Below are positions 1 to 7,338 of a stretch of DNA of 36,354 nt, piece after piece. Under the pieces are notes generated by a model. That model was not told where the DNA came from, searched no databases, and saw nothing but the letters and a program-made list of their open reading frames with translations. Both the position numbers and the translations under genes were made by a program. The stretch's first letter is position 1; each line of letters starts with the position of its first letter. Source of the DNA: a bacterium (GTDB lineage: Bacteria; Patescibacteriota; Minisyncoccia; UBA6257; JAGOQP01); the NCBI GenBank assembly GCA_021801825.1, contig JAJYXK010000019.1:1-36354 (forward strand), in the 5' to 3' direction.

Positions 1-20
1 TTTTGGTACCATTCCCCTAT

Positions 21-91
21 TGCGGGATCGTCTAATGGTAGGACACATGACTCTGAATCATGTAATCTAGGTTCGAGCCCTGGTCCCGCAG
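21..91 (+). tRNA. tRNA-Gln (anticodon CTG)
   Basis: The cloverleaf can be folded by eye. The acceptor stem TGCGGGA (21-27) pairs with TCCCGCA (84-90), giving the U1-A72 pair typical of bacterial tRNA-Gln, and G91 is the discriminator. The anticodon stem CATGA/TCATG encloses the loop CTCTGAA, so the anticodon is CTG. The T-arm is CTAGG-TTCGAGC-CCTGG. CCA is not encoded. The transcript would run through the decayed copy at 101-140 to the terminator at 148-194. Confidence 0.93.
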
Positions 92-100
92 CAGTGTTCA

Positions 101-140
101 TGAATTAGTAGGACATATAACTCTAAATCATGTAATCTAG
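101..140 (+). pseudogene. Decayed partial tandem copy of tRNA-Gln
   Basis: This stretch matches the tRNA-Gln gene at an exact 70-base offset. Positions 108-140 agree with 38-70 at 30 of 33 bases, and all three differences are G-to-A or C-to-T changes. The anticodon position reads CTA instead of CTG. The acceptor and T-arms are not preserved and the anticodon stem has a mismatch, so it cannot be a normal tRNA. It looks like a tandem duplication of the tRNA gene that has since decayed. Confidence 0.8.
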
Positions 141-147
141 TTAACTT

Positions 148-194
148 CTACATAATATAAAAACCACCCAATAGGTGGTTTTTATATTATGTAG
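148..194. terminator. Bidirectional intrinsic terminator, 21-bp stem
   Basis: A perfect 21-bp inverted repeat (148-168 and 174-194) encloses the 5-base loop CAATA. The core CCACC/GGTGG is flanked by an A-run and a T-run, so both strands read as hairpin plus U-tract. It lies between the convergent tRNA-Gln (+) and HEPN gene (-) and should terminate both. Confidence 0.9.
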
Positions 195-212
195 ATAAAA
201 ATCTTTATACGA

Positions 213-794
213 TTAGCCGACTTGTCTAATCCAATCACGAATATTCATCCCCACCCTCTCTATATCCTGCGGAGCCAATTCACCACTATGCATAATTACA
301 TTTCGAGATCTCTCTAACGACTCAATCACATGCTTTGCCCAATCCAAAGAATCAACGTGGGGTTCGAATTGGTCCCAATTTTGCCCCATTATAGATGCGA
401 GATCTCCAAACTCTGTGTAGCTTATCAGAGCATCTCCTCGAGGAGTGTGCCATCGAGCATTACTTTCGTCTTTTTTTCTCGATTCTGCTTTTATCCGAAT
501 TTTTTCTGAAACGCATTCTAACCACCAGTTTTCACCCTTGATTTCCATTAATTTCTTTGAAACAAAATCTCTTACGTAATTCTCAAAGGCACAAATGGCG
601 GTATATACCATTGCCATCCTCTTTGCTTTACTAACAAGTTCGCCTTCAAGCAATGATATTCCAAGTCTTTCGATCATCTCACGGCTCGCTTCTTCAGAAA
701 ACTTATCTCTACTGTGTCGGCCTGCTTTATCTAGGGATTGTTCCGTCAGCAATCCACGAAAGACAAAAGAATAAAAATCAGGAGATTGATCCAT
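213..794 (-). CDS. HEPN-domain protein (Swt1-like HEPN), putative RNase
   Basis: This 193-residue soluble protein carries the R-X4-H signature of catalytic HEPN RNases at residues 164-169 (RNVIMH), near the C-terminus of a helical domain. An N-terminal helix around residues 60-82 (with FENYVRDFV) resembles Swt1-type HEPN proteins. Known HEPN proteins are often metal-independent RNases in toxin-antitoxin, abortive-infection and RNA-processing systems. It is the second gene of a two-gene operon: its ATG lies 3 bases past the stop of the DUF5343 gene. The ATG at 792-794 was chosen because of this tight spacing. There is no signal peptide or membrane segment. A toxin or defence role is inference; the family assignment rests on the motif and overall shape. 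Confidence 0.72.
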   Translation of the reverse strand: MDQSPDFYSFVFRGLLTEQSLDKAGRHSRDKFSEEASREMIERLGISLLEGELVSKAKRMAMVYTAICAFENYVRDFVSKKLMEIKGENWWLECVSEKIRIKAESRKKDESNARWHTPRGDALISYTEFGDLASIMGQNWDQFEPHVDSLDWAKHVIESLERSRNVIMHSGELAPQDIERVGMNIRDWIRQVG

Positions 795-797
795 AGA

Positions 798-1415
798 TTA
801 GAATAAATGGTCTTTTAGGCTCTTAAAGATCGCGTCGTAAACGGCCTGGTCCCTAGATTCCGGAAGGTGGATCTGAATGTTATAGTGGAACTCACCTGTT
901 AATTGCGAAGTTGTAGACTTCGGTAGTTCCTTATTTTGTATAGTAGTCTCCTGCTTTGGTTTAGGTTCATCTATTTTCGGTTTTGGTCCTATTGTCCAAT
1001 CAGCATAATCACATAATGCCCTGAATGTATTTGCCATCAACTGAAGAACATTGTCGGTTTTCTTGCCCTGAGTGAGAGTTCTTAACTTGTTTTTTACATC
1101 CTGTGCATTCAGTTCATTAGCTTTGGTTTGCACCGCAAACAAATCCCCATACGCCTCCCTAATACCATCAGCTAAAACTTTCTTCGACTGCGTCTGATCC
1201 AAAAATTTATAATACCTGTCTTGAGGTACACCCGCCTCGTCAATAAAGCCCAAGCTCTTCATTAACCCTATGTATAAACGGTCATTGGAGCTCTTAAATT
1301 CTAAGGTTTCTAAGAATTTCTGCGTAAAACGTTCTGGAGCTTGAGCCGTAACCAAGGCATTAAAAAAAGCTTCGAGATTTTTACTAGTAATAAGATATGA
1401 GTTGGTAAGTGTCAT
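798..1415 (-). CDS. DUF5343 family protein
   Basis: This 205-residue protein reads as DUF5343 over roughly residues 10-145: a start resembling 'NLEAFFNALVTAQAPERFT', then 'LGFIDEAGVPQDRYYKFLD', then 'IREAYGDLF'. A charged, Pro/Lys-rich linker (about 145-168) leads to a short C-terminal segment (FHYNIQIHLPES through YDAIFKSLKDHLF) that I recall as recurrent in the family. The biochemical function is unknown. It precedes the HEPN gene in the same operon and probably acts with it, perhaps as partner or antitoxin, which is inference. The upstream region (1416-1653) carries several TTTGAC boxes in both orientations that could be an autoregulatory operator. Confidence 0.8.
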   Translation of the reverse strand: MTLTNSYLITSKNLEAFFNALVTAQAPERFTQKFLETLEFKSSNDRLYIGLMKSLGFIDEAGVPQDRYYKFLDQTQSKKVLADGIREAYGDLFAVQTKANELNAQDVKNKLRTLTQGKKTDNVLQLMANTFRALCDYADWTIGPKPKIDEPKPKQETTIQNKELPKSTTSQLTGEFHYNIQIHLPESRDQAVYDAIFKSLKDHLF

Positions 1416-1426
1416 AGTAGTTTAGG

Positions 1427-1496
1427 TTTGACTAATTTTATCATATACATTTTGACGCTCAAATTAAAACAAGTCAAACAAGCAAACTGTCAAAAT
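1427..1496. promoter_or_regulatory. TTTGAC-box array upstream of the DUF5343-HEPN operon
   Basis: Two TTTGAC boxes on the plus strand (1427-1432, 1451-1456) face two GTCAAA boxes (1473-1478, 1489-1494). ATTTTGAC (1449-1456) and GTCAAAAT (1489-1496) are a perfect 8-bp inverted repeat with a 32-base spacer. On the minus strand, TTGACT (1477-1472) with CAAAAT 17 bases further on (1454-1449) could be a -35/-10 pair for the DUF5343 gene. An operator role is inference. Confidence 0.45.
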
Positions 1497-1597
1497 AATA
1501 TATGTAGCTTTTTATTAATTATTCTCATCTTACTCTTAAGATAACCTAGTAAACCACATTTTCCAAATATATAGAGCCAACTACTTAAGTATATGCA

Positions 1598-1624
1598 AAA
1601 ATAGTACCCCTGTGGTACTATTTT
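1598..1624. terminator. Hairpin with A/T flanks between divergent genes
   Basis: AAAATAGTACC (1598-1608) pairs with GGTACTATTTT (1614-1624) around the loop CCTGT. Beyond a 2-base bulge on the left, TATATG can pair with CATATA, lengthening the stem. It is shaped like a bidirectional terminator but sits just before the hydrolase gene at 1654 and upstream of a divergent operon. It may be an attenuator, insulation between divergent promoters, or the end of a short RNA. Confidence 0.5.
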
Positions 1625-1653
1625 CATATATCTAAGAAGATTAACCAATAAAT

Positions 1654-2235
1654 ATGGAGCAAGTAATTCTTATCCATGGACTCCCAGACAAAGAAGAGAT
1701 TTTGGACAATATTTTTCCATCACCATCAAATGCGCACTGGTTCCCATGGATACAAAAACAACTAACCAAAAAAGACATTCTGTGCCAGTCCCTAGAAATG
1801 CCAAAATCATACAATCCAATATACTCTGAACATAAAAGAGTGCTAGATCAAATGGAAATATCAAATGAAACCATATTGGTTGGTCATAGTTGTGGTGGTG
1901 GATTTTTACTACGCTACTTGTCTGAGCATAAAGAATTAAAACCTAAGAAGGTTATTCTTGTCGCGCCATGGCTTGATCTGGAGGGATATTTAAAAAAACT
2001 AAATCCCCTATCTGATTATTTTGATTTTGAGATAGACAAAACGATAACCAATAGAACAGATTTGTATTGTATGTACTCAACTGATGACGCAAAAGATATA
2101 CTCAACTCAGTGGAAATGATTAGAAAAGAATTGCCCGACATTAAGATGAGTGTATTCACAAACAAAAAGCATTTCACCGAAAGACATTTAAAATCAAAAG
2201 AATTTCCTGAATTACTAGAATTGATTTTGAGTTAA
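1654..2235 (+). CDS. RBBP9/YdeN-type alpha/beta serine hydrolase
   Basis: This 193-residue protein has the compact alpha/beta-hydrolase fold of the RBBP9/YdeN family, whose usual length is about 190 residues. The first strand ends in the oxyanion-type motif VILIHGLP (residues 4-11). The nucleophile elbow GHSCGG places Ser79. The acid is Asp144 or Asp145 after strand 'YCMYSTDD', and the base is His173 in 'TNKKHF'. The protein is cytosolic with no signal peptide. The family contains esterase-like hydrolases with mostly unknown substrates. The start ATG has no clear SD sequence. The gene ends 45 bases before the amidase gene and may be co-transcribed with it. Confidence 0.85.
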   Translation: MEQVILIHGLPDKEEILDNIFPSPSNAHWFPWIQKQLTKKDILCQSLEMPKSYNPIYSEHKRVLDQMEISNETILVGHSCGGGFLLRYLSEHKELKPKKVILVAPWLDLEGYLKKLNPLSDYFDFEIDKTITNRTDLYCMYSTDDAKDILNSVEMIRKELPDIKMSVFTNKKHFTERHLKSKEFPELLELILS

Positions 2236-2280
2236 CTAAAGTTTTATGCCAGATTAAATAGGATTATTCCAAAATAGACC

Positions 2281-3018
2281 ATGTCAGATCTTAATTTCAA
2301 AAAATGGGAAGAATATATAAAAAAACCAACATGGTATTTTGATATACTCGCCGAAATTGAACAATATAAAAAATCAAATACAAAAACTCCAACGGAATGG
2401 AAACAATTAAAGAGAGAAGTTTACAACTTTTTTGAAGACTATTTAAAAAGAGATGCTATTTTTCTTGGAGATACTGGAAAAAATTGGGACACCGAACGAA
2501 AATCAATTGACACCATTATAATCCACCACACCTCAGAATCTAGAAATCTCACCCTAGAAAGATTATCCGCAGTCACATTATTTCGCCTATACGCAGCATA
2601 TTATGCAAATCCATATGATTCTCGTGATGCGGACGTTAAAGGTCAACCGATTTATTCGCATCATTTTAGAAATAAAAAACAAGTGTTCTGGCCTTATCAT
2701 TGGATAGTAAGAGAGGGAGGAAAAATAGAGCGCCTACTTAACGATGACGAGATTGGTTGGCAAGCGGGAAATTGGGATATAAATTGCAGAAGTATTGCGA
2801 TCGTTTTAGATAACGATTATGAAAATGATACCCCACCAGATGACGAAATATCTGCGATTGTAAAAATTATAAAAACAAACTACCCACACATACAAAAAGA
2901 ACGAGTATTCGGGCATCGTGAAATCAATCCAAAAACAACATGCCCCTCAAATCTATTTCTGTCCCAGAATAATACCCCTGGATGGAAAGATGCTATACTG
3001 AGGGAGATAACTATATGA
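2281..3018 (+). CDS. N-acetylmuramoyl-L-alanine amidase-like (Amidase_2/PGRP fold)
   Basis: The 245-residue protein has an N-terminal charged helical segment (1-75) followed by an Amidase_2 domain. The three expected zinc ligands are visible: a His in IIIHHT (82-83), His212 in FGHREI and Cys221 in TTCPS. Between them lie 'YHWIVREGGKIERLL' and 'GWQAGNWDINCRSIAIVL', typical of this fold. Family members cleave the amide bond between N-acetylmuramic acid and the stem peptide. No signal peptide is visible, so either export is non-classical or it works on cytosolic muropeptides in recycling; the sequence does not decide. Its stop overlaps the start of the DUF218 gene (ATGA), indicating coupled translation. 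Confidence 0.85.
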   Translation: MSDLNFKKWEEYIKKPTWYFDILAEIEQYKKSNTKTPTEWKQLKREVYNFFEDYLKRDAIFLGDTGKNWDTERKSIDTIIIHHTSESRNLTLERLSAVTLFRLYAAYYANPYDSRDADVKGQPIYSHHFRNKKQVFWPYHWIVREGGKIERLLNDDEIGWQAGNWDINCRSIAIVLDNDYENDTPPDDEISAIVKIIKTNYPHIQKERVFGHREINPKTTCPSNLFLSQNNTPGWKDAILREITI

Positions 3019-3851
3019 ACATCAACTCAAAACGAAAGGACTCTACCGAGCTTCCAGAAATCAAAGAGCTTGAAGCAATAATGGAGAAAGAAGCAAAAAG
3101 AGACATTCCAATCAACAATAGAGATAAGCATTTTGCGTCCTTTGAGCTCCCTATACAATGGCTTCAATTACTAAGATTACCGACGGACCTTTTTGATCAA
3201 AAACACACATGGCAAGATGTGGTAGTATATGGAGCTGAACTCCAACGAGAGGTTGTTTCTAGAACACTTGAGCATGTGGAAGCCAGAGATGCAGAATTTG
3301 AAAAACTAGTATCTTGTATCACTCAATATCTAGGAGAGGAAGATATCCCCCGCCCCTCAGATTCTATTTTTGTATTTGGAAGTAAGAATTTAACTCGTAT
3401 AGAAACTGCGGTAGATTTATATAATAAAAAATTAGCACCAAAAATATTTATAAGCGGCGGAATGCCAGTCTACGAAAAAAGAGATCAATCGGAAGCACAA
3501 ATATTTCGCAATTGGGCAATTGAGCATGGCGTATCTATGGATGCCATAGCAACTCACGATGAAGCTATCACTGTGGTAGACAACGTGCGTGGCGGATTAA
3601 ATACTATGGATAAACTCCATCTCCCCTACAATTCATTAATTTTAGTTACTGCATGGTTTGCAATGAAACGATCTTGGGCAGTTATGATGAAACATATCCC
3701 AGAAAACACAAAACTATATCGGGTAAATACATCAGTAACAGCGAGTGGAAATTTTACCCAAGATGGGTGGTATAAAAATGAAGTAGGAATAAAAACCATT
3801 TTTAACGAGTTTGGAAAATTAAAAATATCTGAACTTTTAAATTCGTCATAA
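3015..3851 (+). CDS. DUF218 (YdcF/SanA/ElyC-like) protein
   Basis: The 278-residue product has a DUF218 domain in its C-terminal half: 'DSIFVFGSK' opens the fold, 'PKIFISGG' follows, then 'SEAQIFRNWAIEHGV' and 'HDEAITVVDNV'. DUF218 proteins such as ElyC and SanA are linked to envelope integrity and undecaprenyl-phosphate metabolism, but their chemistry is poorly known. The first ~110 residues are helical and charged and are not recognised. Unlike SanA there is no membrane segment. I placed the start at ATG 3015 because AGGGAG (3001-3006) lies 8 bases upstream and the ATGA overlaps the amidase stop; an upstream start would run into the amidase gene. Confidence 0.78.
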   Translation: MNINSKRKDSTELPEIKELEAIMEKEAKRDIPINNRDKHFASFELPIQWLQLLRLPTDLFDQKHTWQDVVVYGAELQREVVSRTLEHVEARDAEFEKLVSCITQYLGEEDIPRPSDSIFVFGSKNLTRIETAVDLYNKKLAPKIFISGGMPVYEKRDQSEAQIFRNWAIEHGVSMDAIATHDEAITVVDNVRGGLNTMDKLHLPYNSLILVTAWFAMKRSWAVMMKHIPENTKLYRVNTSVTASGNFTQDGWYKNEVGIKTIFNEFGKLKISELLNSS

Positions 3852-3855
3852 ATTT

Positions 3856-4155
3856 ATGAGCTACATACAAAAATATACTGAATATCTGAAAGATAACCCT
3901 AAAGAGTATTGGTTTAAGAGAAAATTATATGGTTGGGGCTGGACTCCCGCAAAGTGGCAAGGATGGGTTGTTGTCTTAATAGCCGTCCTCCTTATTGCGT
4001 GGAATGGGATTTATTTTGCTGAAATAAAAAGTCCCACCAATGAAAACATTAATTGGTTTCTCATAAGAACCGCTATTATTGTGGGATTATTATTTCTCAT
4101 CTGCTTTAAAAAAGGAGAAAAACCTCGTTGGCAATGGGGACCAGATAAAAAGTAA
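3856..4155 (+). CDS. Small two-helix membrane protein, unknown function
   Basis: This 99-residue protein has two clear hydrophobic helices (about residues 34-55 and 67-84). A basic aromatic N-terminus (KLYGWGWTPAKWQGW) and a basic Trp-rich tail (GEKPRWQWGP) bound them. The style, a Trp-rich start and an 'RWQWG' end, resembles conserved hypothetical proteins of Patescibacteria from memory. It lies 4 bases after the DUF218 gene and 2 bases before the MFS gene, so it belongs to the same operon. No function can be assigned. Confidence 0.7.
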   Translation: MSYIQKYTEYLKDNPKEYWFKRKLYGWGWTPAKWQGWVVVLIAVLLIAWNGIYFAEIKSPTNENINWFLIRTAIIVGLLFLICFKKGEKPRWQWGPDKK

Positions 4156-4157
4156 CT

Positions 4158-5396
4158 ATGAAAAGTATTTTTAGAAAATTCATCCCCTTTTGGATGTTTC
4201 TTGTGTTATATAAGATAGGAGGAGCACTGCATTACTCTCTTATTTCACCTCTTGGAGCAAAGATTCTCCCTTTGTGGATAGTAGGTATCTTAATGGGAGG
4301 TGGATCAATTATACAACTTTTATGTGATGTCCCCGCAGGACATCTGTTAGATAGATTTGGGTATCTAAAACTTCTAAAAATCACCACGTTCATTTTCCTT
4401 TTTGCGGGGATAGCTCTTATTTTTAATTTTTCTCTCGTTACGTTTATTATCAGCCTTACCGCGGCCACCTTTGGGTGGGTATTTTTTGGTCCTGGGGTGA
4501 ATGCATACATTCTCTCTCAAGCCCCCAAAGATCACGCGGGTAAGTTTATTTCATTAAGAGACATTTTCGGATCCATTGGCGTCTTTCTTTCAAGTGCTCT
4601 GTTGGGATTTATTCTCGCGCTAAGCCCAACCTCAATGGGATGGATTATTCTCATTATGATGCTGATAGCGCTAGGTACGCTCTTCTTTAGTCCCCAAGAT
4701 ACTATTTCTGCTCATGCTGAACAAAAACTTTCCACACAACATCACCATATACGACGAAATTACATTCATCAATTGCTTCCCGCGTTGAAAAAATTAAATC
4801 CTGCAAGTTCTATGTTATTACTCACAGGATTAACTTCATCTATATTCTATGGGGTCATCTGGTTTGTAGTACCGCTGGTTATCATAGAGAGCGCAAATTC
4901 TGGTATTTTAAGCATTGGGTTAGGAATTTTTGATCTTGCGGTCGTAGTTTTTGGATTTCTTCTTGGTAAGGTGGCGGATAAAAGCAATAAAAGGGCACTT
5001 GTATTCTTCGGCCTTCTCCTGTTTTCTCTGTCAGGAATGTTCCTTGGTTTTAATTTTAACCTACTCTTTCTTCTGTTTGGTTTTCTTGCCACCACAGGAG
5101 ATGAGATGGCAAGCCTCTCTCTATGGTCATGGCTTCATGATTTAGACAAAGAACACGCTCATGACGGACTTGTGTCTGGAATTATCAATTTATTCCAAGA
5201 TTTAGGATGGGCCATAGGTCCTATGGTTGCGGGGTTTCTCTTTACACTCATTGGTCCATCATGGACAATCATGTCTGCTGCCTTGTTGTTGTTTGTGACG
5301 TGGATAATTTATCAATTCTTAATACGACACCACAGACCATTGGGATCAATTTTTGACGTACCGCAAAAACCACACAGAGCACGACATAGAATCTAA
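4158..5396 (+). CDS. MFS transporter
   Basis: This 412-residue protein has about 12 hydrophobic helices in two halves. The MFS loop 2-3 signature is recognisable as DVPAGHLLDRFGYLK (around residues 56-70), repeated in the second half as 'GFLLGKVADKSNKR'. A His-rich cytosolic loop (residues ~188-200) links the halves and the C-terminus is basic and His/Arg-rich. The substrate is unknown. It is the last gene of the run starting at 2281. No terminator is visible before the next promoter at 5402, so read-through into the next operon is possible. Confidence 0.85.
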   Translation: MKSIFRKFIPFWMFLVLYKIGGALHYSLISPLGAKILPLWIVGILMGGGSIIQLLCDVPAGHLLDRFGYLKLLKITTFIFLFAGIALIFNFSLVTFIISLTAATFGWVFFGPGVNAYILSQAPKDHAGKFISLRDIFGSIGVFLSSALLGFILALSPTSMGWIILIMMLIALGTLFFSPQDTISAHAEQKLSTQHHHIRRNYIHQLLPALKKLNPASSMLLLTGLTSSIFYGVIWFVVPLVIIESANSGILSIGLGIFDLAVVVFGFLLGKVADKSNKRALVFFGLLLFSLSGMFLGFNFNLLFLLFGFLATTGDEMASLSLWSWLHDLDKEHAHDGLVSGIINLFQDLGWAIGPMVAGFLFTLIGPSWTIMSAALLLFVTWIIYQFLIRHHRPLGSIFDVPQKPHRARHRI

Positions 5397-5401
5397 ATAT
5401 A

Positions 5402-5459
5402 TTGACATTAATGTTAGAAAAATATAACATTATAAATGTTATAAATAATTAACATTTAA
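5402..5459 (+). promoter_or_regulatory. Promoter with symmetrical four-half-site operator
   Basis: TTGACA (5402-5407) and TAACAT (5425-5430), 17 bases apart, form a promoter for the gene at 5462. Overlaid on it are four copies of the heptamer TAACATT/AATGTTA: inverted at 5410-5416, direct at 5425-5431, inverted at 5435-5441, direct at 5450-5456. Their centres (5413, 5428, 5438, 5453) are symmetrical about 5433. The central pair extends to a perfect 9-bp inverted repeat, TATAACATT and AATGTTATA, around ATA (5423-5443). The Xre-type regulator encoded at 6015 is the obvious candidate to bind it. Confidence 0.75.
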
Positions 5460-5461
5460 AT

Positions 5462-6004
5462 ATGTCTGCAAAACAATATAAAACATTAAAGATCATAGTT
5501 GCGATGCTGATTGCTATGATTTTTAGCCACTCGCTCATTGCAAATAATTTCTTCGTTCCCATAATAACACTGGCTCTCGCTATGGTAATTCTTTTATATG
5601 CAAAGAAACGCGTGCATGGAGTCATTGCTGATGAAAGAGATTACGAAGTAGGAGGAAAGTCAGCTTTATGGACTATGCAAATATTCTCTATCATTGCGGT
5701 TGTTATAACATTTATCTTATACGCACTTAGAGAGACGAATCCATTCTTTGGACCAATAGCAATGACATTGTCATATGCAGTGATAACCCTCCTACTATTA
5801 TATTCGCTCATATTTAATTATTTGGGCCGTTTTAAATTTGGTAATAAAAAATCTTTTTATTCCATGCTAATTGTTTTTGCTATCCTTGCTTTATTTTTAG
5901 GAGGCATGCGATTACTCTCTGGTGAAGATACGTGGGTATGTGATCATGGTACATGGGTAGAACATGGACATCCTGCGTCCCCCGCCCCCCCAAACCATTT
6001 GTGA
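5462..6004 (+). CDS. DUF2178-like membrane protein paired with HTH regulator
   Basis: The 180-residue protein has about five hydrophobic helices arranged as two pairs plus one: roughly 9-25, 28-47, 70-89, 97-118 and 131-148. Between the second and third is the charged segment 'VIADERDYEVGGKSA', typical of the DUF2178 family. The C-terminal tail (WVCDHGTWVEHGHPASP) has Cys, His and Trp and, from memory, resembles tails on other CPR membrane proteins. Small membrane proteins of this kind are commonly encoded beside a YozG-like HTH regulator, as here (gene at 6015). It may sense or modulate envelope state, which is inference. It is the first gene after the four-half-site operator. Confidence 0.68.
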   Translation: MSAKQYKTLKIIVAMLIAMIFSHSLIANNFFVPIITLALAMVILLYAKKRVHGVIADERDYEVGGKSALWTMQIFSIIAVVITFILYALRETNPFFGPIAMTLSYAVITLLLLYSLIFNYLGRFKFGNKKSFYSMLIVFAILALFLGGMRLLSGEDTWVCDHGTWVEHGHPASPAPPNHL

Positions 6005-6014
6005 ATAAAATTTC

Positions 6015-6203
6015 ATGACTAATAGAATAAAAGAAATCAGAAATAAAATAGGACTCACTCAAGAAGAACTCGCTGAAAAAGTTGGCGTACGACGAGAAAC
6101 AATCGTGTTTCTGGAACAAGGAAAATATAATCCATCATTACAACTAGCTCATGCCGTGGCTAAGGTGTTAAAGACTACCATTGATGCACTATTTAAATTC
6201 TAA
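6015..6203 (+). CDS. Xre/Cro-type HTH regulator (YozG-like)
   Basis: This 62-residue protein consists almost entirely of one HTH_3 domain. [12 protein letters not shown] supplies helix 2 and the turn, and [11 protein letters not shown] the recognition helix. The '[17 protein letters not shown]' segment and a 'TTIDALFKF' end match short YozG-type regulators. Such proteins bind inverted repeats and usually repress their own operon. The array of TAACATT half-sites over the promoter at 5402-5459 is the expected target. The gene starts 10 bases after the DUF2178-like gene and ends 3 bases before rsgA. Confidence 0.88.
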   Translation: MTNRIKEIRNKIGLTQEELAEKVGVRRETIVFLEQGKYNPSLQLAHAVAKVLKTTIDALFKF

Positions 6204-6206
6204 CAA

Positions 6207-7337
6207 GTGAAGGTATATACTATCTTAATGGACGAAAGAAAAGAAAATTTAGAAGATTTGGGATACAATTCCTCCTTTGAATCAGCAGCGAAAGAAATAA
6301 GTCTTCGCAATGTTGTTCCTGCTCGGGTAATCGCTCAACACAAGGAAGCATACAAAGTTAAAAATCTTCATGGAGAGTTTCTCGCAAAAATAACTGGGAA
6401 ACAAATATTTGAAGCGGAAAATAGAGAAGATTATCCAGCCGTAGGAGACTGGGTTCTTATTACCGAACTAGATAACGAACACGCGGTTATTGAGAAAATA
6501 TTACCAAGACAAACTATTATTAAAAGAAGGTGTGGTGATAGAGATAAACACGGAGAAAAAAATGGTGTCCAAGTTATTGCTACGAATATAGACGTGGGAT
6601 TTGTTATTGAATCAGTAACCCGTGATTATAATTTAAATCGTTTTGAAAGGTACTTCTCTATTTTACAAGACAGCGGTATACAAGGAGCTATTATTTTAAA
6701 TAAAGTAGATCTTTTATCTCAAAAAGAGAAAGAAGAAAAGATAGAGGAACTAAAGAATAGATTCCCCCACACCGATATTATTATGACGAGCGTGATTAAT
6801 AATAATGGACTTGATACGTTAAGGCAGTATATAGAAAAAGGGAAAACGTATTGCTTTCTTGGCTCATCAGGGGTCGGTAAATCATCTCTCATTAATGCAT
6901 TAATGGATAAGGAGATAATTAAGACCAACACCGTTAGTTTACAGACTGACAGAGGAAAACATACCACCACCGGAAGACAAATGTATTTTTTGAACAATGG
7001 TGGAATTGTAATAGATAACCCTGGTATTCGCGAAGTTGGTATGGTTTCTGTGAAAAAAGGGGTGAATAATTTTTTTGAGGAAATCACTGCGTTAGAACAA
7101 AGCTGTAAATATGTTAATTGCACACACACCCATGAACCCGGATGTGCCGTATTAGACGCAATAAAATTAGGAAAAATCAACAAAGAAAGATATGCTAATT
7201 ATATAAATCTTAGAAAAGAGGCGGAATATTATGATCTAACAGATAGCCAGAAAAGACAAAAAGATAAGGATTTTGGAAAATTTCTAAACAAAGCAAAAAA
7301 AGATTTTAAAAAATTTGGATACAATAATTATCAATAA
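6207..7337 (+). CDS. rsgA: RsgA, ribosome small subunit-dependent GTPase
   Basis: RsgA is a late 30S-subunit assembly factor. The hallmark circular permutation is visible: G4 NKVD (165-168) precedes G1 GSSGVGKSS (219-227) and G3 DNPG (270-273). An N-terminal OB-fold region (about 35-105) and a C-terminal zinc motif follow the family plan, with Cys300, Cys305, His307 and Cys313 as ligands. The 376-residue length is slightly above usual. The start could be GTG 6207, three bases after the HTH stop, or ATG 6228; neither has a clear SD. Its place in an operon under an Xre regulator is unusual for a housekeeping gene. Confidence 0.95.
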   Translation: MKVYTILMDERKENLEDLGYNSSFESAAKEISLRNVVPARVIAQHKEAYKVKNLHGEFLAKITGKQIFEAENREDYPAVGDWVLITELDNEHAVIEKILPRQTIIKRRCGDRDKHGEKNGVQVIATNIDVGFVIESVTRDYNLNRFERYFSILQDSGIQGAIILNKVDLLSQKEKEEKIEELKNRFPHTDIIMTSVINNNGLDTLRQYIEKGKTYCFLGSSGVGKSSLINALMDKEIIKTNTVSLQTDRGKHTTTGRQMYFLNNGGIVIDNPGIREVGMVSVKKGVNNFFEEITALEQSCKYVNCTHTHEPGCAVLDAIKLGKINKERYANYINLRKEAEYYDLTDSQKRQKDKDFGKFLNKAKKDFKKFGYNNYQ

Positions 7338-7338
7338 T

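Noticed and set aside
101-140. Reading the decayed tRNA copy as an amber-suppressor tRNA (anticodon CTA).
   Set aside because: The acceptor and T-arms are lost and the anticodon stem is mismatched, so no mature tRNA could form.
21-140. Reading the tRNA-Gln repeat as attL/attR of an integrated element.
   Set aside because: The copies are in direct tandem (70-base offset) with nothing between them and no integrase gene is seen in the window.
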